NCBI RefSeq assembly: GCF_036186745.1
Contig: NZ_CP108086.1
Span: 3,720,001 to 3,784,000, forward strand
Source: Microbispora hainanensis
GTDB taxonomy: Bacteria > Actinomycetota > Actinomycetes > Streptosporangiales > Streptosporangiaceae
Length of the DNA: 64,000 bases
Direction of reading: 5' to 3'
A program made the position numbers and the translations under genes. This document shows, in pieces, positions 42,240 to 50,575 of the stretch. Under the pieces are notes generated by a model that did not search any database, was not told where the DNA came from, and worked only from the letters and a program-made list of their open reading frames with translations. Each line of letters opens with the position of its first letter. The first letter of the stretch is position 1.

Positions 42240-43031
42240 GTGGATACACCGGACACTCCGCGTGGGCCGTACGCTGAGCACGATCCACACCGCACCCCCA
42301 CGGAGGCCGCGATCAACCGCCTCGTTCTCTGGAACATCGACCTGACGCTCGTCGACGTCGCCATCGTCACCCGCGACGCCTACGCGGACGCGTTCCGGAT
42401 GGTGACAGGGCGACCGCTGGTCAAGCTCGCACCGGCGCTGGGCCGCCCCGACTCGGAGATCATCTTCGAGACCCTGGCCGTCAACGGCATCGCCGTCGAG
42501 GACTATCACCTGCCGAGATTCGTCGACGCGCTGGCCGTCTGCTTCGCGGAGCGGCGCGGGCGGCTGTCCAAGGACGGCCGCGCGCTGCCCGGCGCCAAGG
42601 ACGCGCTCAAGGCCGTGTCACGCCTCGACGGCGTCGTGCAGTCGGTGCTCACCGGCACCATCAAGAGCAATGCCGTGCACAAGCTCAAGGCGTTCGGGCT
42701 GGACAAGTGGATCGACGTCGAGGTGGGCGGCTACGGCGAGGAGGTCTATCCGAAGGCCACCCTGCTGCAGGTTTCGCAGGGGCGGGCCAAGGCCCGGTAC
42801 GGCGCCGTCTTCACCGCGGGCAACACCGTCCTCATCGGCGATTCCACGCGTGACGTCCAGGCGGCGAAGATCGGTGGCGCGGCCATGATCGGCGTGGCGT
42901 CGGGTCGTTCCACGGCCGCCGAGCTGCGCGAGGCCGGCGCGGACATCGTGCTGTCCGACCTGTCCAACTCCTCCGAAGTCGTCGCGGCCGTCGCCCGCCT
43001 GACCACTCCGGCCGACCGTACGGCCCACTGA
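42240..43031 (+). CDS. HAD-fold protein with Asn at the nucleophile position
   Basis: 263 residues from the GTG at 42240. The fold is clearly HAD: 'LVLWNIDLTLVDVAI' at motif I, 'VVQSVLTGTIKSNAVHKLKAFGL' at motif II, and 'AGNTVLIGDSTRDVQAAKIGGAAMIGVASG' at motif IV. The first Asp of motif I, which forms the phospho-aspartate, is replaced by Asn (codon AAC), while relatives read LVLWDID. It may be catalytically dead or regulatory, or deamidated. The N-terminal 20 residues before AINRLVLW are variable. Confidence 0.82.
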   Translation: MDTPDTPRGPYAEHDPHRTPTEAAINRLVLWNIDLTLVDVAIVTRDAYADAFRMVTGRPLVKLAPALGRPDSEIIFETLAVNGIAVEDYHLPRFVDALAVCFAERRGRLSKDGRALPGAKDALKAVSRLDGVVQSVLTGTIKSNAVHKLKAFGLDKWIDVEVGGYGEEVYPKATLLQVSQGRAKARYGAVFTAGNTVLIGDSTRDVQAAKIGGAAMIGVASGRSTAAELREAGADIVLSDLSNSSEVVAAVARLTTPADRTAH

Positions 43032-43179
43032 CCCCGGACTCGATGGGGCGCCGACCGCATACGGGCGCGGCCTGAACGTTTCAGCGCCGCGGCCGCTCCA
43101 GATGACGTGGGTCCTTTCGGCCTCTACCGCGTCCGGCTGAACGTCCCCGGCCGGCCGTACTGAGCGTCGTCACGGTGCA

Positions 43180-43215
43180 TTGCGGAGTCACAGTGCCTTG
43201 CGGAGTCACAGCGCC
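43180..43215. repeat. 18-bp tandem duplication over the PBP stop codon
   Basis: Two units of 18 bases starting 43180 and 43198 ('ttgcggagtcacagtgcc') differ at one base. The second unit holds the stop codon of the minus-strand penicillin-binding protein gene. Confidence 0.85.
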
Positions 43216-44753
43216 TTGAGGAAGCGGGCCGCGACGGGGGCCGCCATCTGTGCTCCGGTGCCGCCGCCCTCGACCACGACGGCGAAGGCCAGGTCGCCCT
43301 TGTAGCCGATGAACCACGAGTGCGTGGGCGGGTTCTTGCCGCCATCGGCCGAGCCGTATTCGGCGGTGCCGGTCTTGCCCGCCGTACCGGCGGGGAAGGA
43401 GATGCCGCTCGCGGTGCCCTCGCTGACGACGGCGGGCATGAGGCGGCGCAGCGCGGACACGACCGCGGGCTCCAGCGAGCGTGGGGGCGTGCCGCCCTCC
43501 GGGACGAGTGAGGCCGGGACCAGCCGGGGCTGCCGCCAGGTGCCGGCGGCGATGGCGCCGGCGACGGCGGCCATGTTCAGCGGGCTGGCCAGGACGCGCC
43601 CCTGGCCGATTGCCGCGGACGCGAGATCGGTGTCGTCATGCGGTGCTGGGAAGGCGGCGTCCACGGCGGGCACCCCGATCTTGATGCTGGCGCCGAAACC
43701 GAAGTCGGAGGCCACCTTGGACAGGCGATCGGCGCCGAGACGCCGCACCGCCATGTCGCCGAACGTCGTGTTGCACGAGTGGGCGAAGGCGTCGACGAAG
43801 CGCAGCGTGCCGTAGTCGTGGAACTCGGCGTTGTGGAACGGGAAGCCGCCGATCGTCTTCTCGGCCGGGCACTCGACGGTCTGGCCGGGCGTGACGCCAC
43901 CGGCGACCAGGGCCGAGGCGGTCACGATCTTGAAAGTCGAGCCCGGGGGGTACGCGCCGAGCAGGGCGCGGTTGTATCCGCCCGGCTTGTTGACCACCGC
44001 GAGGACCTCGCCCGTGGAGGGGCGCAGCGCGACGAGCGAGGCGGGCTTGTCCACGCCCTCAAGGGCCTGCGCACCCGCCTGGTGCACCCGCAGGTCGAGG
44101 GTGGTCGAAAGCGGCTTGCCGGGCTTCGATCCGCCCTCGGCCAGTGTGGCGACCTTCGAGCCCGTACGGCTGTCGACCAGGTCGGCCCGGGCGGACGCGG
44201 TGCCGGTCAGGCGCGAGGCGTACTGCTCGCGCAGCCCCTCGACGATCTGCTGCACGGAGCCGGGGGCGTCCGGTGTGTCGATGCGGGTGCCGTCGGCGGC
44301 GGTGATCGGCGCGCGCTCGGCGGGCACGGTGGTGAGCTTGGCCCGGACACCGTTGCCCATCCGGGGATGGATGGCAGTCGAGGTCCATGCCACCTTCCAG
44401 GCGCGGTCGCTTTCGACCAGGTGCAGCCTCCCGTCGTACGCGATGGGCAGCGGGCCGGTCAGCCGCGCCCGGAACCGCACGGTGTCGTCCTGGACGCTCG
44501 TCACCTGGAATCGCTGCCCCGTGAGCTTCAGGTCGTCGTGGAAGCGGCGGTAGGTGCTTTCGAAGCCGGCCGGCGGGTCGGCGACGAGCGTCCGCATCGC
44601 CGCGTAGTCCGAGCGTGACCACGCCGCGAGGAAGTCCCGCGCGGTCTCCTCGGGTGATCCCTTCGTCCGCAGCGCCCACACCGTGACCCCCGCGGCCACT
44701 ACCGGCACGAGCACCGCCGCCGTGACGTACGGCCAGCGCCTGCGCTCTCGCAT
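43206..44753 (-). CDS. Penicillin-binding protein, class B-type transpeptidase with MecA_N-like domain
   Basis: 515 residues. The ATG at 44753 has AAGGGGG upstream. One N-terminal membrane anchor (about 8-28) is followed by an NTF2-like MecA_N-type domain (PEETARDFLAAWSRSDYAAM, residues 34-140), a linker/dimerisation segment, and the transpeptidase. Catalytic Ser272 lies in PPGSTFK, S326-C-N is the SxN motif and K460-TGT the third motif. It cross-links peptidoglycan outside the membrane. PBPs with this N-terminal domain include low-affinity PBP2a. It diverges from a LysR/beta-lactamase-fold pair. Confidence 0.92.
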   Translation of the reverse strand: MRERRRWPYVTAAVLVPVVAAGVTVWALRTKGSPEETARDFLAAWSRSDYAAMRTLVADPPAGFESTYRRFHDDLKLTGQRFQVTSVQDDTVRFRARLTGPLPIAYDGRLHLVESDRAWKVAWTSTAIHPRMGNGVRAKLTTVPAERAPITAADGTRIDTPDAPGSVQQIVEGLREQYASRLTGTASARADLVDSRTGSKVATLAEGGSKPGKPLSTTLDLRVHQAGAQALEGVDKPASLVALRPSTGEVLAVVNKPGGYNRALLGAYPPGSTFKIVTASALVAGGVTPGQTVECPAEKTIGGFPFHNAEFHDYGTLRFVDAFAHSCNTTFGDMAVRRLGADRLSKVASDFGFGASIKIGVPAVDAAFPAPHDDTDLASAAIGQGRVLASPLNMAAVAGAIAAGTWRQPRLVPASLVPEGGTPPRSLEPAVVSALRRLMPAVVSEGTASGISFPAGTAGKTGTAEYGSADGGKNPPTHSWFIGYKGDLAFAVVVEGGGTGAQMAAPVAARFLKAL

Positions 44754-44862
44754 GCGTCCCCCTTCGGATCGAGTGCACGCCATAGAGCAGCAGATCGACC
44801 GGAAGGATGTCCAATATGGATATCAACGTGCTTCATGTTCGGTTCGGATATGCTCCCAGCTC

Positions 44863-45810
44863 GTGGACTTGGTCCGGCATCTCGGCTACTTCCTGGTTGT
44901 GACGGAAGAGCTGCATTTCGGGAACGCGGCCGCGCGGCTGGGGATGGCCCAGCCGCCGCTGAGCCAGCGCATCAAGCGGCTGGAGGAGGAGCTGGGCGTG
45001 CGCCTGTTCGAGCGGTCGAGCCGGCGGGTGGCGCTGACGGAGGCGGGGCGGCTGCTGGTGCCCGAGGCCCGCGAGATCGTGGCCAGGGTCGAGCGGATGC
45101 GCGACCTCATGTCCGACCTCGCGCGTGGCGACGCGGCGGTGGTGCGGGCGGGCGTCCCCGCCGACCTGGGCGCCGCCGTGCTCGCCGCGCTCATCGCGGG
45201 GTTTCGCGAGCGCCGCCCCGACGTACGGCTGTCGCTGACCGAGATGGGCACGGCCGCGCAGGTCACCGCGTTGCTGGAGGGCAGGCTCGACGTCGGGCTG
45301 CTGCGGCATCCGGTCGCCGCGAACGGGCTCGCGTACGGGCCGGTGCTCGTCCGGCATCCGGGGGTCCTGCTGGCGGAGGACGACGAGCTGACCGCGTGGG
45401 CGACCGTGCACCTCGGCGACCTGGCCGGGCGCGACCTGGTGCTGTTCTCCCGGGACGCCGAGCCCGGCCTGTACGACGACACGCTGGCCTCGTGCCGCCG
45501 GGGCGGCTTCGTCCCCGCCGAGATCGTCTGCACCGACCGCGTGGAGTTCGCCCTCGGCCTGGTCCTTTCCGGCACGGCCGTCACGTTCGGCGCTCCTGCC
45601 GAGGTGCCGGGGGTGGTGTGGCGGCCCCTCGCGGGCGCGCCCCTGGCCTGGCGCTGCTCCCCGGCCTGGCGGGCCGAGCCGGGGCCGTACGTGCGAGACT
45701 TCACGACCGTGGCCGTACAGGTGCTGAAAGAGAGCGCCGGCATGGTGGACGAAGGTGTGCCGCCCGCGCCGCGCGTGGCGCCGCGCCCGGCGACCGGGTT
45801 CCTCGCATGA
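44863..45810 (+). CDS. LysR family transcriptional regulator
   Basis: 315 residues. The N-terminal helix-turn-helix is 'VRHLGYFLVVTEELHFGNAAARLGMAQPPLSQRIKRLEEELGVRLFER'. The periplasmic-binding-like effector domain contains 'LTEMGTAAQVTALLEGRLDVGLLR'. The GTG at 44863 is taken as the start from the family alignment; no ribosome site is evident. It overlaps the beta-lactamase-fold gene by four bases and diverges from the PBP gene across 109 bp with an AT-rich patch around 44813-44850, a likely operator region. Confidence 0.88.
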   Translation: MDLVRHLGYFLVVTEELHFGNAAARLGMAQPPLSQRIKRLEEELGVRLFERSSRRVALTEAGRLLVPEAREIVARVERMRDLMSDLARGDAAVVRAGVPADLGAAVLAALIAGFRERRPDVRLSLTEMGTAAQVTALLEGRLDVGLLRHPVAANGLAYGPVLVRHPGVLLAEDDELTAWATVHLGDLAGRDLVLFSRDAEPGLYDDTLASCRRGGFVPAEIVCTDRVEFALGLVLSGTAVTFGAPAEVPGVVWRPLAGAPLAWRCSPAWRAEPGPYVRDFTTVAVQVLKESAGMVDEGVPPAPRVAPRPATGFLA

Positions 45811-46742
45811 CACCCGACATGACACGCGGCACGACGCGCGGCACCACACGCGACATGAGTCCCGGCATGAACCCGATGGAACGGGTCTTCCGGTCCGCCG
45901 GCGTCATGGGGTGGCTGCACGTGGTCGACATCGACGACGGGCGCGAGGTGGGCCTGCGTGCCGACGAGCCGGTGGTGCTCGCGTCGGTCTTCAAGGTGGC
46001 GCTGGTGCTGGAGCTGCACCGTCAGGCCGAGCGCGGGCTGTTCGACCTCACCGAGCGCGTCCGCGTGCCGGGCGCGGACCGTACGGGCGGGGGCACCGGG
46101 CTGGCGGCGATGCTGGACGACGCGACGCTGTCGCTGCGCGACCTGGCCTACCTGATGATGGCGGTGAGCGACAACACCGCGGCCGACGTGCTGCTCGCCC
46201 GGGTGGGCAGGGAGGCGGTCAACACGCTGCTCGACGGCCTCGGGCTGACGGCGACGCGGGTGACGCAGGACTGCCGCGAGATGCTCACCAGCCTGCGGGT
46301 GGACGCGGGTGTGGCGGACCAGTCGGACGTGAACCAGGCGTGCACCGACCCCGAGGTGGTGGCGCGCCTGAGCGCGCTCGACCCGGCGGTGGCCAACCGG
46401 AGCACGCCACGCGAGATGACCCGGCTGCTGTCCATGATCTGGCGGGACGAGGCGGCGGGAGCGGCCTCGTGCGCGGCGATCCGTCGTCTCATGGCGCTGC
46501 AGGTGTGGCCGCACCGGCTGGCCTCGGGGTTCCCGTTCGACGATGTCGCGGTGAGCGGCAAGACGGGCACGCTGCCCACGCTGCGCAACGAGATCGGGGT
46601 GGTGGAGTATCCCGACGGCGGGCGCTACGCCGTGGCCGTGTTCACCCGGTCGTACGGCACGGCGCAGAACCAGCCGCGGGCCGACGCCGCGATCGGGACC
46701 GCGGCGCGGATGGCGATCGACCAGCTCAGAACCCACATATGA
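45807..46742 (+). CDS. Serine beta-lactamase-fold protein (class A-like), no signal peptide
   Basis: 311 residues from an ATG overlapping the LysR stop (ATGA). The three active-site motifs are present: S60-V-F-K, S121-D-N and K252-T-G. The class A ExxLN loop is not clear. The N-terminus is a Met/Thr/Arg repeat (MTPDMTRGTTRGTTRDM) with several in-frame Met codons and no signal peptide or lipobox, unusual for an enzyme that should act outside. MNPMERVF (residue 21) may be the true start. It could be a beta-lactamase, a DD-peptidase or another serine hydrolase. Confidence 0.82.
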   Translation: MTPDMTRGTTRGTTRDMSPGMNPMERVFRSAGVMGWLHVVDIDDGREVGLRADEPVVLASVFKVALVLELHRQAERGLFDLTERVRVPGADRTGGGTGLAAMLDDATLSLRDLAYLMMAVSDNTAADVLLARVGREAVNTLLDGLGLTATRVTQDCREMLTSLRVDAGVADQSDVNQACTDPEVVARLSALDPAVANRSTPREMTRLLSMIWRDEAAGAASCAAIRRLMALQVWPHRLASGFPFDDVAVSGKTGTLPTLRNEIGVVEYPDGGRYAVAVFTRSYGTAQNQPRADAAIGTAARMAIDQLRTHI

Positions 46743-46774
46743 CAGGCCCTTTCTATGTGGGCGGGGAGGGTGAC

Positions 46775-48718
46775 ATGCGGCGCAAGCCTGGCAAAGATGG
46801 GGGCATGGTCGAGGAAGGCGCTCTGCTCTGGGAACCCACGCCCGACGTCGTACGTGCGGCCCGGATCACCCGTTACATGGAACGACTGGGCCGTACGGGG
46901 GACTACGAGGACGTCTGGAAGTGGTCGGTCGAGTCTCCGGCCGACTTCTGGACCTCCATATGGGACTACTTCGGCGTGGTCGGTACGCGTGGCGACGGGC
47001 CCGTCATCCGGGGAACGATGCCGGATGCCGAATGGTTCACAGGATCGGCCCTGAACTACGCCGAGAACGCGCTGCGCGGCCACCCCGGCCGGACGGCGGT
47101 GATTTTCCGCAACGAATCGGGCAGCCGTTGGCAGTACTCGCTCGGCGAGCTCCGCGAGGAGGTCGCCCGCGTCCGGGCGGGCCTCGTACGGCTGGGCGTG
47201 GGGCGTGGTGACCGGGTCGCCGCCTATGTCCCGAACGTCCCGGAAGCCCTCATCGCCTTCCTGGCCACCGCCTCGCTCGGGGCGATCTGGTCCTCCTGCT
47301 CGCCCGACTTCGGCGCGCCCAGCGTGACCGACCGGTTCGCGCAGATCGAGCCGAAGGTGCTCATCGCCGTGGACGGTTACCGCTACGGCGGCAAGGCGTA
47401 CGACCGGTCGCAGGTGGTGCGCGAGATCGCCGGCAAGCTGCCGACGCTGGAGGCGACCGTCTGGATTCCCACGCTCCTCGAAGGCGCGCCCGATAACGGC
47501 GTGAGCTGGGACGACCTGCGGGCCGAGACCGCGCCGCTGGAGTTCGAGCGGGTGCCGTTCGGCCATCCGCTGTGGGTGCTGTACTCGTCCGGCACCACCG
47601 GCCTGCCCAAGCCCATCGTGCACGGCCACGGCGGCATCGTGCTGGAGCATCTCAAGTCGTTGTCCTTCCACCAGGACCTCGGCGAGGGGGATGTGTTCTT
47701 CTGGTACACCACTACCGGCTGGATGATGTGGAACTACCTCATCGGCGGCCTGCTGGTGGGGTCCACCGTCCTGCTGTACGACGGCAGCGCGGCCCATCCC
47801 GACACCGGCGCCCTGTGGCGGGTCGCCGCCGAGGAAGGCGTGACGTACTTCGGCACCGGCGCGCCGTACATCATGGCGTCGATGAAGGCCGGGGTGAAGC
47901 CGCAGGGGCTCGACCGGCTGCGCGGGATCGGCTCGACCGGCTCGCCGCTGCCGCCCGAGGGGTTCGCCTGGGTCTACTCGGACGTGAAGCCCGACGTGCA
48001 GCTCGGCTCGTTCTCCGGCGGCACCGACGTGTGCACCGGGTTCGTGGGCGCGGTGCCGCTGCTGCCGATCCGGGCCGGCGTGATCCCGTGCCGCTGCCTC
48101 GGCGCGTCGGTCGAGTCGTTCGACCCCGCGGGCGCCTCGATCGTGGGCGAGGTGGGGGAGCTCGTCATCACCCGGCCCATGCCGTCGATGCCGGTCATGT
48201 TCTGGAACGACCCCTTGGGTGACCGCTACCGGGAGTCGTACTTCGCCGACTACCCGGGCGTCTGGCGGCACGGCGACTGGATCAAGATCCTCCCCGACGG
48301 GGGTTGCGTGATCTACGGCCGTTCCGACTCCACCCTCAACCGCGGCGGCGTACGGATGGGCACCAGCGAGTTCTACCGCGTCGTGGAGCGGTTCGACGAG
48401 ATCGCCGACAGCCTGGTCATCGACACCGGGCAGCTCGGCCAGGAGGGCAGGCTGCTGCTGTTCGTCACCCTGGCCGAGGGCGCGGAGCTGTCCGACGAGC
48501 TGGTGTCTCGCCTGCGTACGGCCCTGCGCACCGAGCTTTCTCCCCGGCACGTGCCCGACGAGATCCATGTGGTCCCCGGCATCCCGAGGACGCTGTCGGG
48601 CAAGAAGCTGGAGGTCCCGGTGCGGAAGATCCTGCTCGGCACCCCCGTCGAGAAGGCCGCCAACCCCGACGCCATGGCCAACCCCGAGGTCCTCGCCCAC
48701 TTCACGCCGCAGCAGTAG
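46775..48718 (+). CDS. Acetoacetate-CoA ligase (acetoacetyl-CoA synthetase)
   Basis: About 647 residues. The ANL-superfamily phosphate loop is 'LYSSGTTGLPKPIVHGHGG'; 'FFWYTTTGWMMWNYL', 'GVWRHGDWIKILPDGGCVIYGRSDSTLNRGGVRMGT' and the catalytic-lysine end 'RTLSGKKLEVPVRKIL' are the acetoacetyl-CoA synthetase pattern. It activates acetoacetate with ATP and CoA for lipid or polyketide precursors. The ATG at 46775 has the best ribosome site (GGGGAGGG); ATGs at 46739 (overlapping the previous stop) and 46805 are alternatives. Confidence 0.92.
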   Translation: MRRKPGKDGGMVEEGALLWEPTPDVVRAARITRYMERLGRTGDYEDVWKWSVESPADFWTSIWDYFGVVGTRGDGPVIRGTMPDAEWFTGSALNYAENALRGHPGRTAVIFRNESGSRWQYSLGELREEVARVRAGLVRLGVGRGDRVAAYVPNVPEALIAFLATASLGAIWSSCSPDFGAPSVTDRFAQIEPKVLIAVDGYRYGGKAYDRSQVVREIAGKLPTLEATVWIPTLLEGAPDNGVSWDDLRAETAPLEFERVPFGHPLWVLYSSGTTGLPKPIVHGHGGIVLEHLKSLSFHQDLGEGDVFFWYTTTGWMMWNYLIGGLLVGSTVLLYDGSAAHPDTGALWRVAAEEGVTYFGTGAPYIMASMKAGVKPQGLDRLRGIGSTGSPLPPEGFAWVYSDVKPDVQLGSFSGGTDVCTGFVGAVPLLPIRAGVIPCRCLGASVESFDPAGASIVGEVGELVITRPMPSMPVMFWNDPLGDRYRESYFADYPGVWRHGDWIKILPDGGCVIYGRSDSTLNRGGVRMGTSEFYRVVERFDEIADSLVIDTGQLGQEGRLLLFVTLAEGAELSDELVSRLRTALRTELSPRHVPDEIHVVPGIPRTLSGKKLEVPVRKILLGTPVEKAANPDAMANPEVLAHFTPQQ

Positions 48719-48726
48719 AACGGCCG

Positions 48727-48765
48727 TCTATATAAGTGCACTTATAAGAAGTGCACTTATATAGA
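48727..48765. repeat. Perfect 17-bp AT-rich inverted repeat with twin palindromes
   Basis: Arms 48727-48743 and 48749-48765 are exact complements around ATAAG. Each arm carries the palindrome AAGTGCACTT, so two copies lie 15 bases apart. It sits 8 bases after the acetoacetate-CoA ligase stop and before the native 3' end of vapC. It could be a terminator for convergent genes or a dimer-type operator. Its AT content is far from the surroundings. Confidence 0.8.
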
Positions 48766-48787
48766 TTCTCCGAGCCCGGCGGCGCGC

Positions 48788-48912
48788 TCAGACCGTCAGC
48801 ACATGGACGTCATACTTGGGAATCCGGCCGTCTCTGGTGATTAAGGAGAGTCCTTCGTGGCGGGCCTGAGCGATCAGCAGCCGGTCGAAGGGATCGCGGT
48901 GAAGGAGTGGTA
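48788..48912 (-). pseudogene. Remnant of the native vapC 3' end
   Basis: Minus-strand sequence encoding the C-terminal part of the PIN toxin, ending RDGRIPKYDVHVLTV and a TGA at 48788-48790. It was separated from the rest of vapC by the insertion sequence. Of this, 48810-48912 is the left copy of the target duplication, while the VHVLTV codons and stop are unique to this side. Confidence 0.9.
48810..48912. repeat. Left copy of 103-bp IS target-site duplication
   Basis: Identical over all 103 bases to 50576-50678 and in the same orientation. The pair brackets the inverted-repeat ends of the insertion sequence. Confidence 0.93.
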
Positions 48913-50575
48913 CCTGAGTTGGCTCAATTTAGTGCGCACCTTCGGGGCTGCGGATCTGCTTGAGTGCGTCGCGTAGGTCTGTGGGCAGGGGGTCGGCGGC
49001 GGTCAGGACGTGGTTGCCGGCTTGGATATGGACGGTGCGGTAGCGGCGGGCGGTGCGGATGAACTTCTTGATCGACCATCCGGTCCGTGCTTCGATCCAC
49101 CGGCCGACCGCCAGGGCGGCGAACACGATCGTCAGGTGCGCGTCGATGGACTCGCGTTTGTGGTGGTAGATCGGCCGGGCTTTGAGGTCGTGCTTGCTCA
49201 TCCGGAAGGACTTTTCGATCTCGAACAGCCGGTGGTAGGAGCTGATGACGAACTCGGCGGTGATGGGTGTCCCGTCCGGGCAGGCGGCGAGATTGGTGAT
49301 GTAGCCCTTGAGCCCGGCCAGGGCCTTGGCCTTGTCCACCAGCTCGGTGTTGACGCTCTTGGTGGCGCCGGACAGCTTGATGAACCGGTTGCGCTTGACC
49401 GGTGCCTGCCCGTCGACGGCGCGCTGGGCCTTGGCGACCTGCTCGTCGATGCCGCGCAGCGTGCGCCGGGCCCGCTCAGCCCGGTACTGGTAGTAGATCA
49501 TCTGGTCGCGGCGGGGCCGGCTCGATCCCGACGGCCAGGGCTGGATGAAGATGTGCCCGTCGGGGATCGGGGTGCCGGGGTGCTCGCGCCGCCACTGCGT
49601 GACCGCATACGGCACCTCGGGGATCTTCATGCCGAGGATGAACGACAGCCCAGCGGCTTCGATGGCCTGCTTGTTGGCTTCGGAGATCATCCCGGCGTCG
49701 GCCACGATCGTGACGTCCGGCAGGTCGTGGGCCGCCATGAACCCTTCGATCACCGGGAGCATGGTGTGGGTCTCGGCCTTGTTGCCCTCGAAGGCGGTCA
49801 CCATGAGCGGGAACCCGGAGGAGTCGGTGAGCAGCCCGATCGTGATCTGCGGGTCCAGGCGGCGTTCCTTGGAGAAGCCCGGCTCGCGGAACCCATCCCC
49901 GGCGTCGGTCTCGAAGTACAAGGTCGACACGTCGTACAGGACCAGGCTGGCCGGCCCGAGGCGGGTGTGGGCCGCGCACGCACCGGCCAGGGCCTGGCGC
50001 CACTGCGGTGTGGCGTAGTCCGGCAGGCGGCGTTTCACCGTGGCATACGACACCGGAGCGATCCCGGCCTCGGCGAGCACGCGCAGGCTGTCGTGTTTGC
50101 TCGTCGGTTCGATCACCCGCGCGAGCACCAGCTGCCGGAATACCTCATCGCCTCCGGCTGCGGCAGCAAATCCCAGCGTGTCGTAGGCGCGGGACAGCGC
50201 GTCCCACAGGTGTTCCATCCGCGAGCTGACGATCTCCAGCGGCCCGCCCGCTGCCGGCCCGTCGTCCAGCCCCAGGTCCAGTTCTTGCTGGCCGGTGGCC
50301 AGCCGCTGACGCGCCACCGCCTTGAGCGTCTCCAGTTCGGCGTCGTCGTGCGCCGACCCGATGTGCTCGATCTCCCGCGATCCGCGGCGGGAGGAGTGGA
50401 CGATCTGCACTGCCCGGGCGCCTGAGGCCGTCTTCACCGTCCGCACGTACGGAGACACGGCCACCAGGGTAGAGACATGATCGATTTAGTGCGCACTTTT
50501 CGCCGTTCCGAACCGGGAACCACGAGGTCAGCGCCTCGCGCTCAGCGGCGATCTTGAAACGTGAGCCAAGTCAGG
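48913..50575. mobile_element. IS1634-type insertion sequence (1663 bp)
   Basis: Terminal inverted repeats CCTGAGTTGGCTCA (48913-48926) and the complement of CCTGACTTGGCTCA (50562-50575) match at 13 of 14 bases. A single transposase gene fills the element. The flanks are a 103-bp exact direct repeat; very long, variable target duplications are documented for IS1634 and IS1549 relatives. The 13-mer ATTTAGTGCGCAC occurs in direct orientation at both ends of the gene (48927 and 50484). The identical duplication copies suggest a recent insertion. Confidence 0.93.
48929..50464 (-). CDS. IS1634 family transposase (DDE type)
   Basis: 511 residues, full length, GTG start. The RNase H-like catalytic domain has Asp in LVLYDVSTLYFET, Asp in VTIVADAGMIS, and Glu in the Y-R-E-K-type signature 'YHRLFEIEKSFRMSK'. 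An N-terminal region precedes it ('VIEPTSKHDSLRVLAEAGI'). It inserts by cut and paste, leaving long duplications. The stop codon lies 16 bases inside the left end of the element. No frameshift is seen, so it is probably active. Confidence 0.95.
   Translation of the reverse strand: MAVSPYVRTVKTASGARAVQIVHSSRRGSREIEHIGSAHDDAELETLKAVARQRLATGQQELDLGLDDGPAAGGPLEIVSSRMEHLWDALSRAYDTLGFAAAAGGDEVFRQLVLARVIEPTSKHDSLRVLAEAGIAPVSYATVKRRLPDYATPQWRQALAGACAAHTRLGPASLVLYDVSTLYFETDAGDGFREPGFSKERRLDPQITIGLLTDSSGFPLMVTAFEGNKAETHTMLPVIEGFMAAHDLPDVTIVADAGMISEANKQAIEAAGLSFILGMKIPEVPYAVTQWRREHPGTPIPDGHIFIQPWPSGSSRPRRDQMIYYQYRAERARRTLRGIDEQVAKAQRAVDGQAPVKRNRFIKLSGATKSVNTELVDKAKALAGLKGYITNLAACPDGTPITAEFVISSYHRLFEIEKSFRMSKHDLKARPIYHHKRESIDAHLTIVFAALAVGRWIEARTGWSIKKFIRTARRYRTVHIQAGNHVLTAADPLPTDLRDALKQIRSPEGAH

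Noticed and set aside
46625-48700. 691-codon minus-strand frame opposite acetoacetate-CoA ligase
   Set aside because: High G+C removes stop codons on the opposite strand; the translation is His/Arg/Gly-rich without domains. The same holds for frames opposite secA, lpqB and the LVIVD gene.
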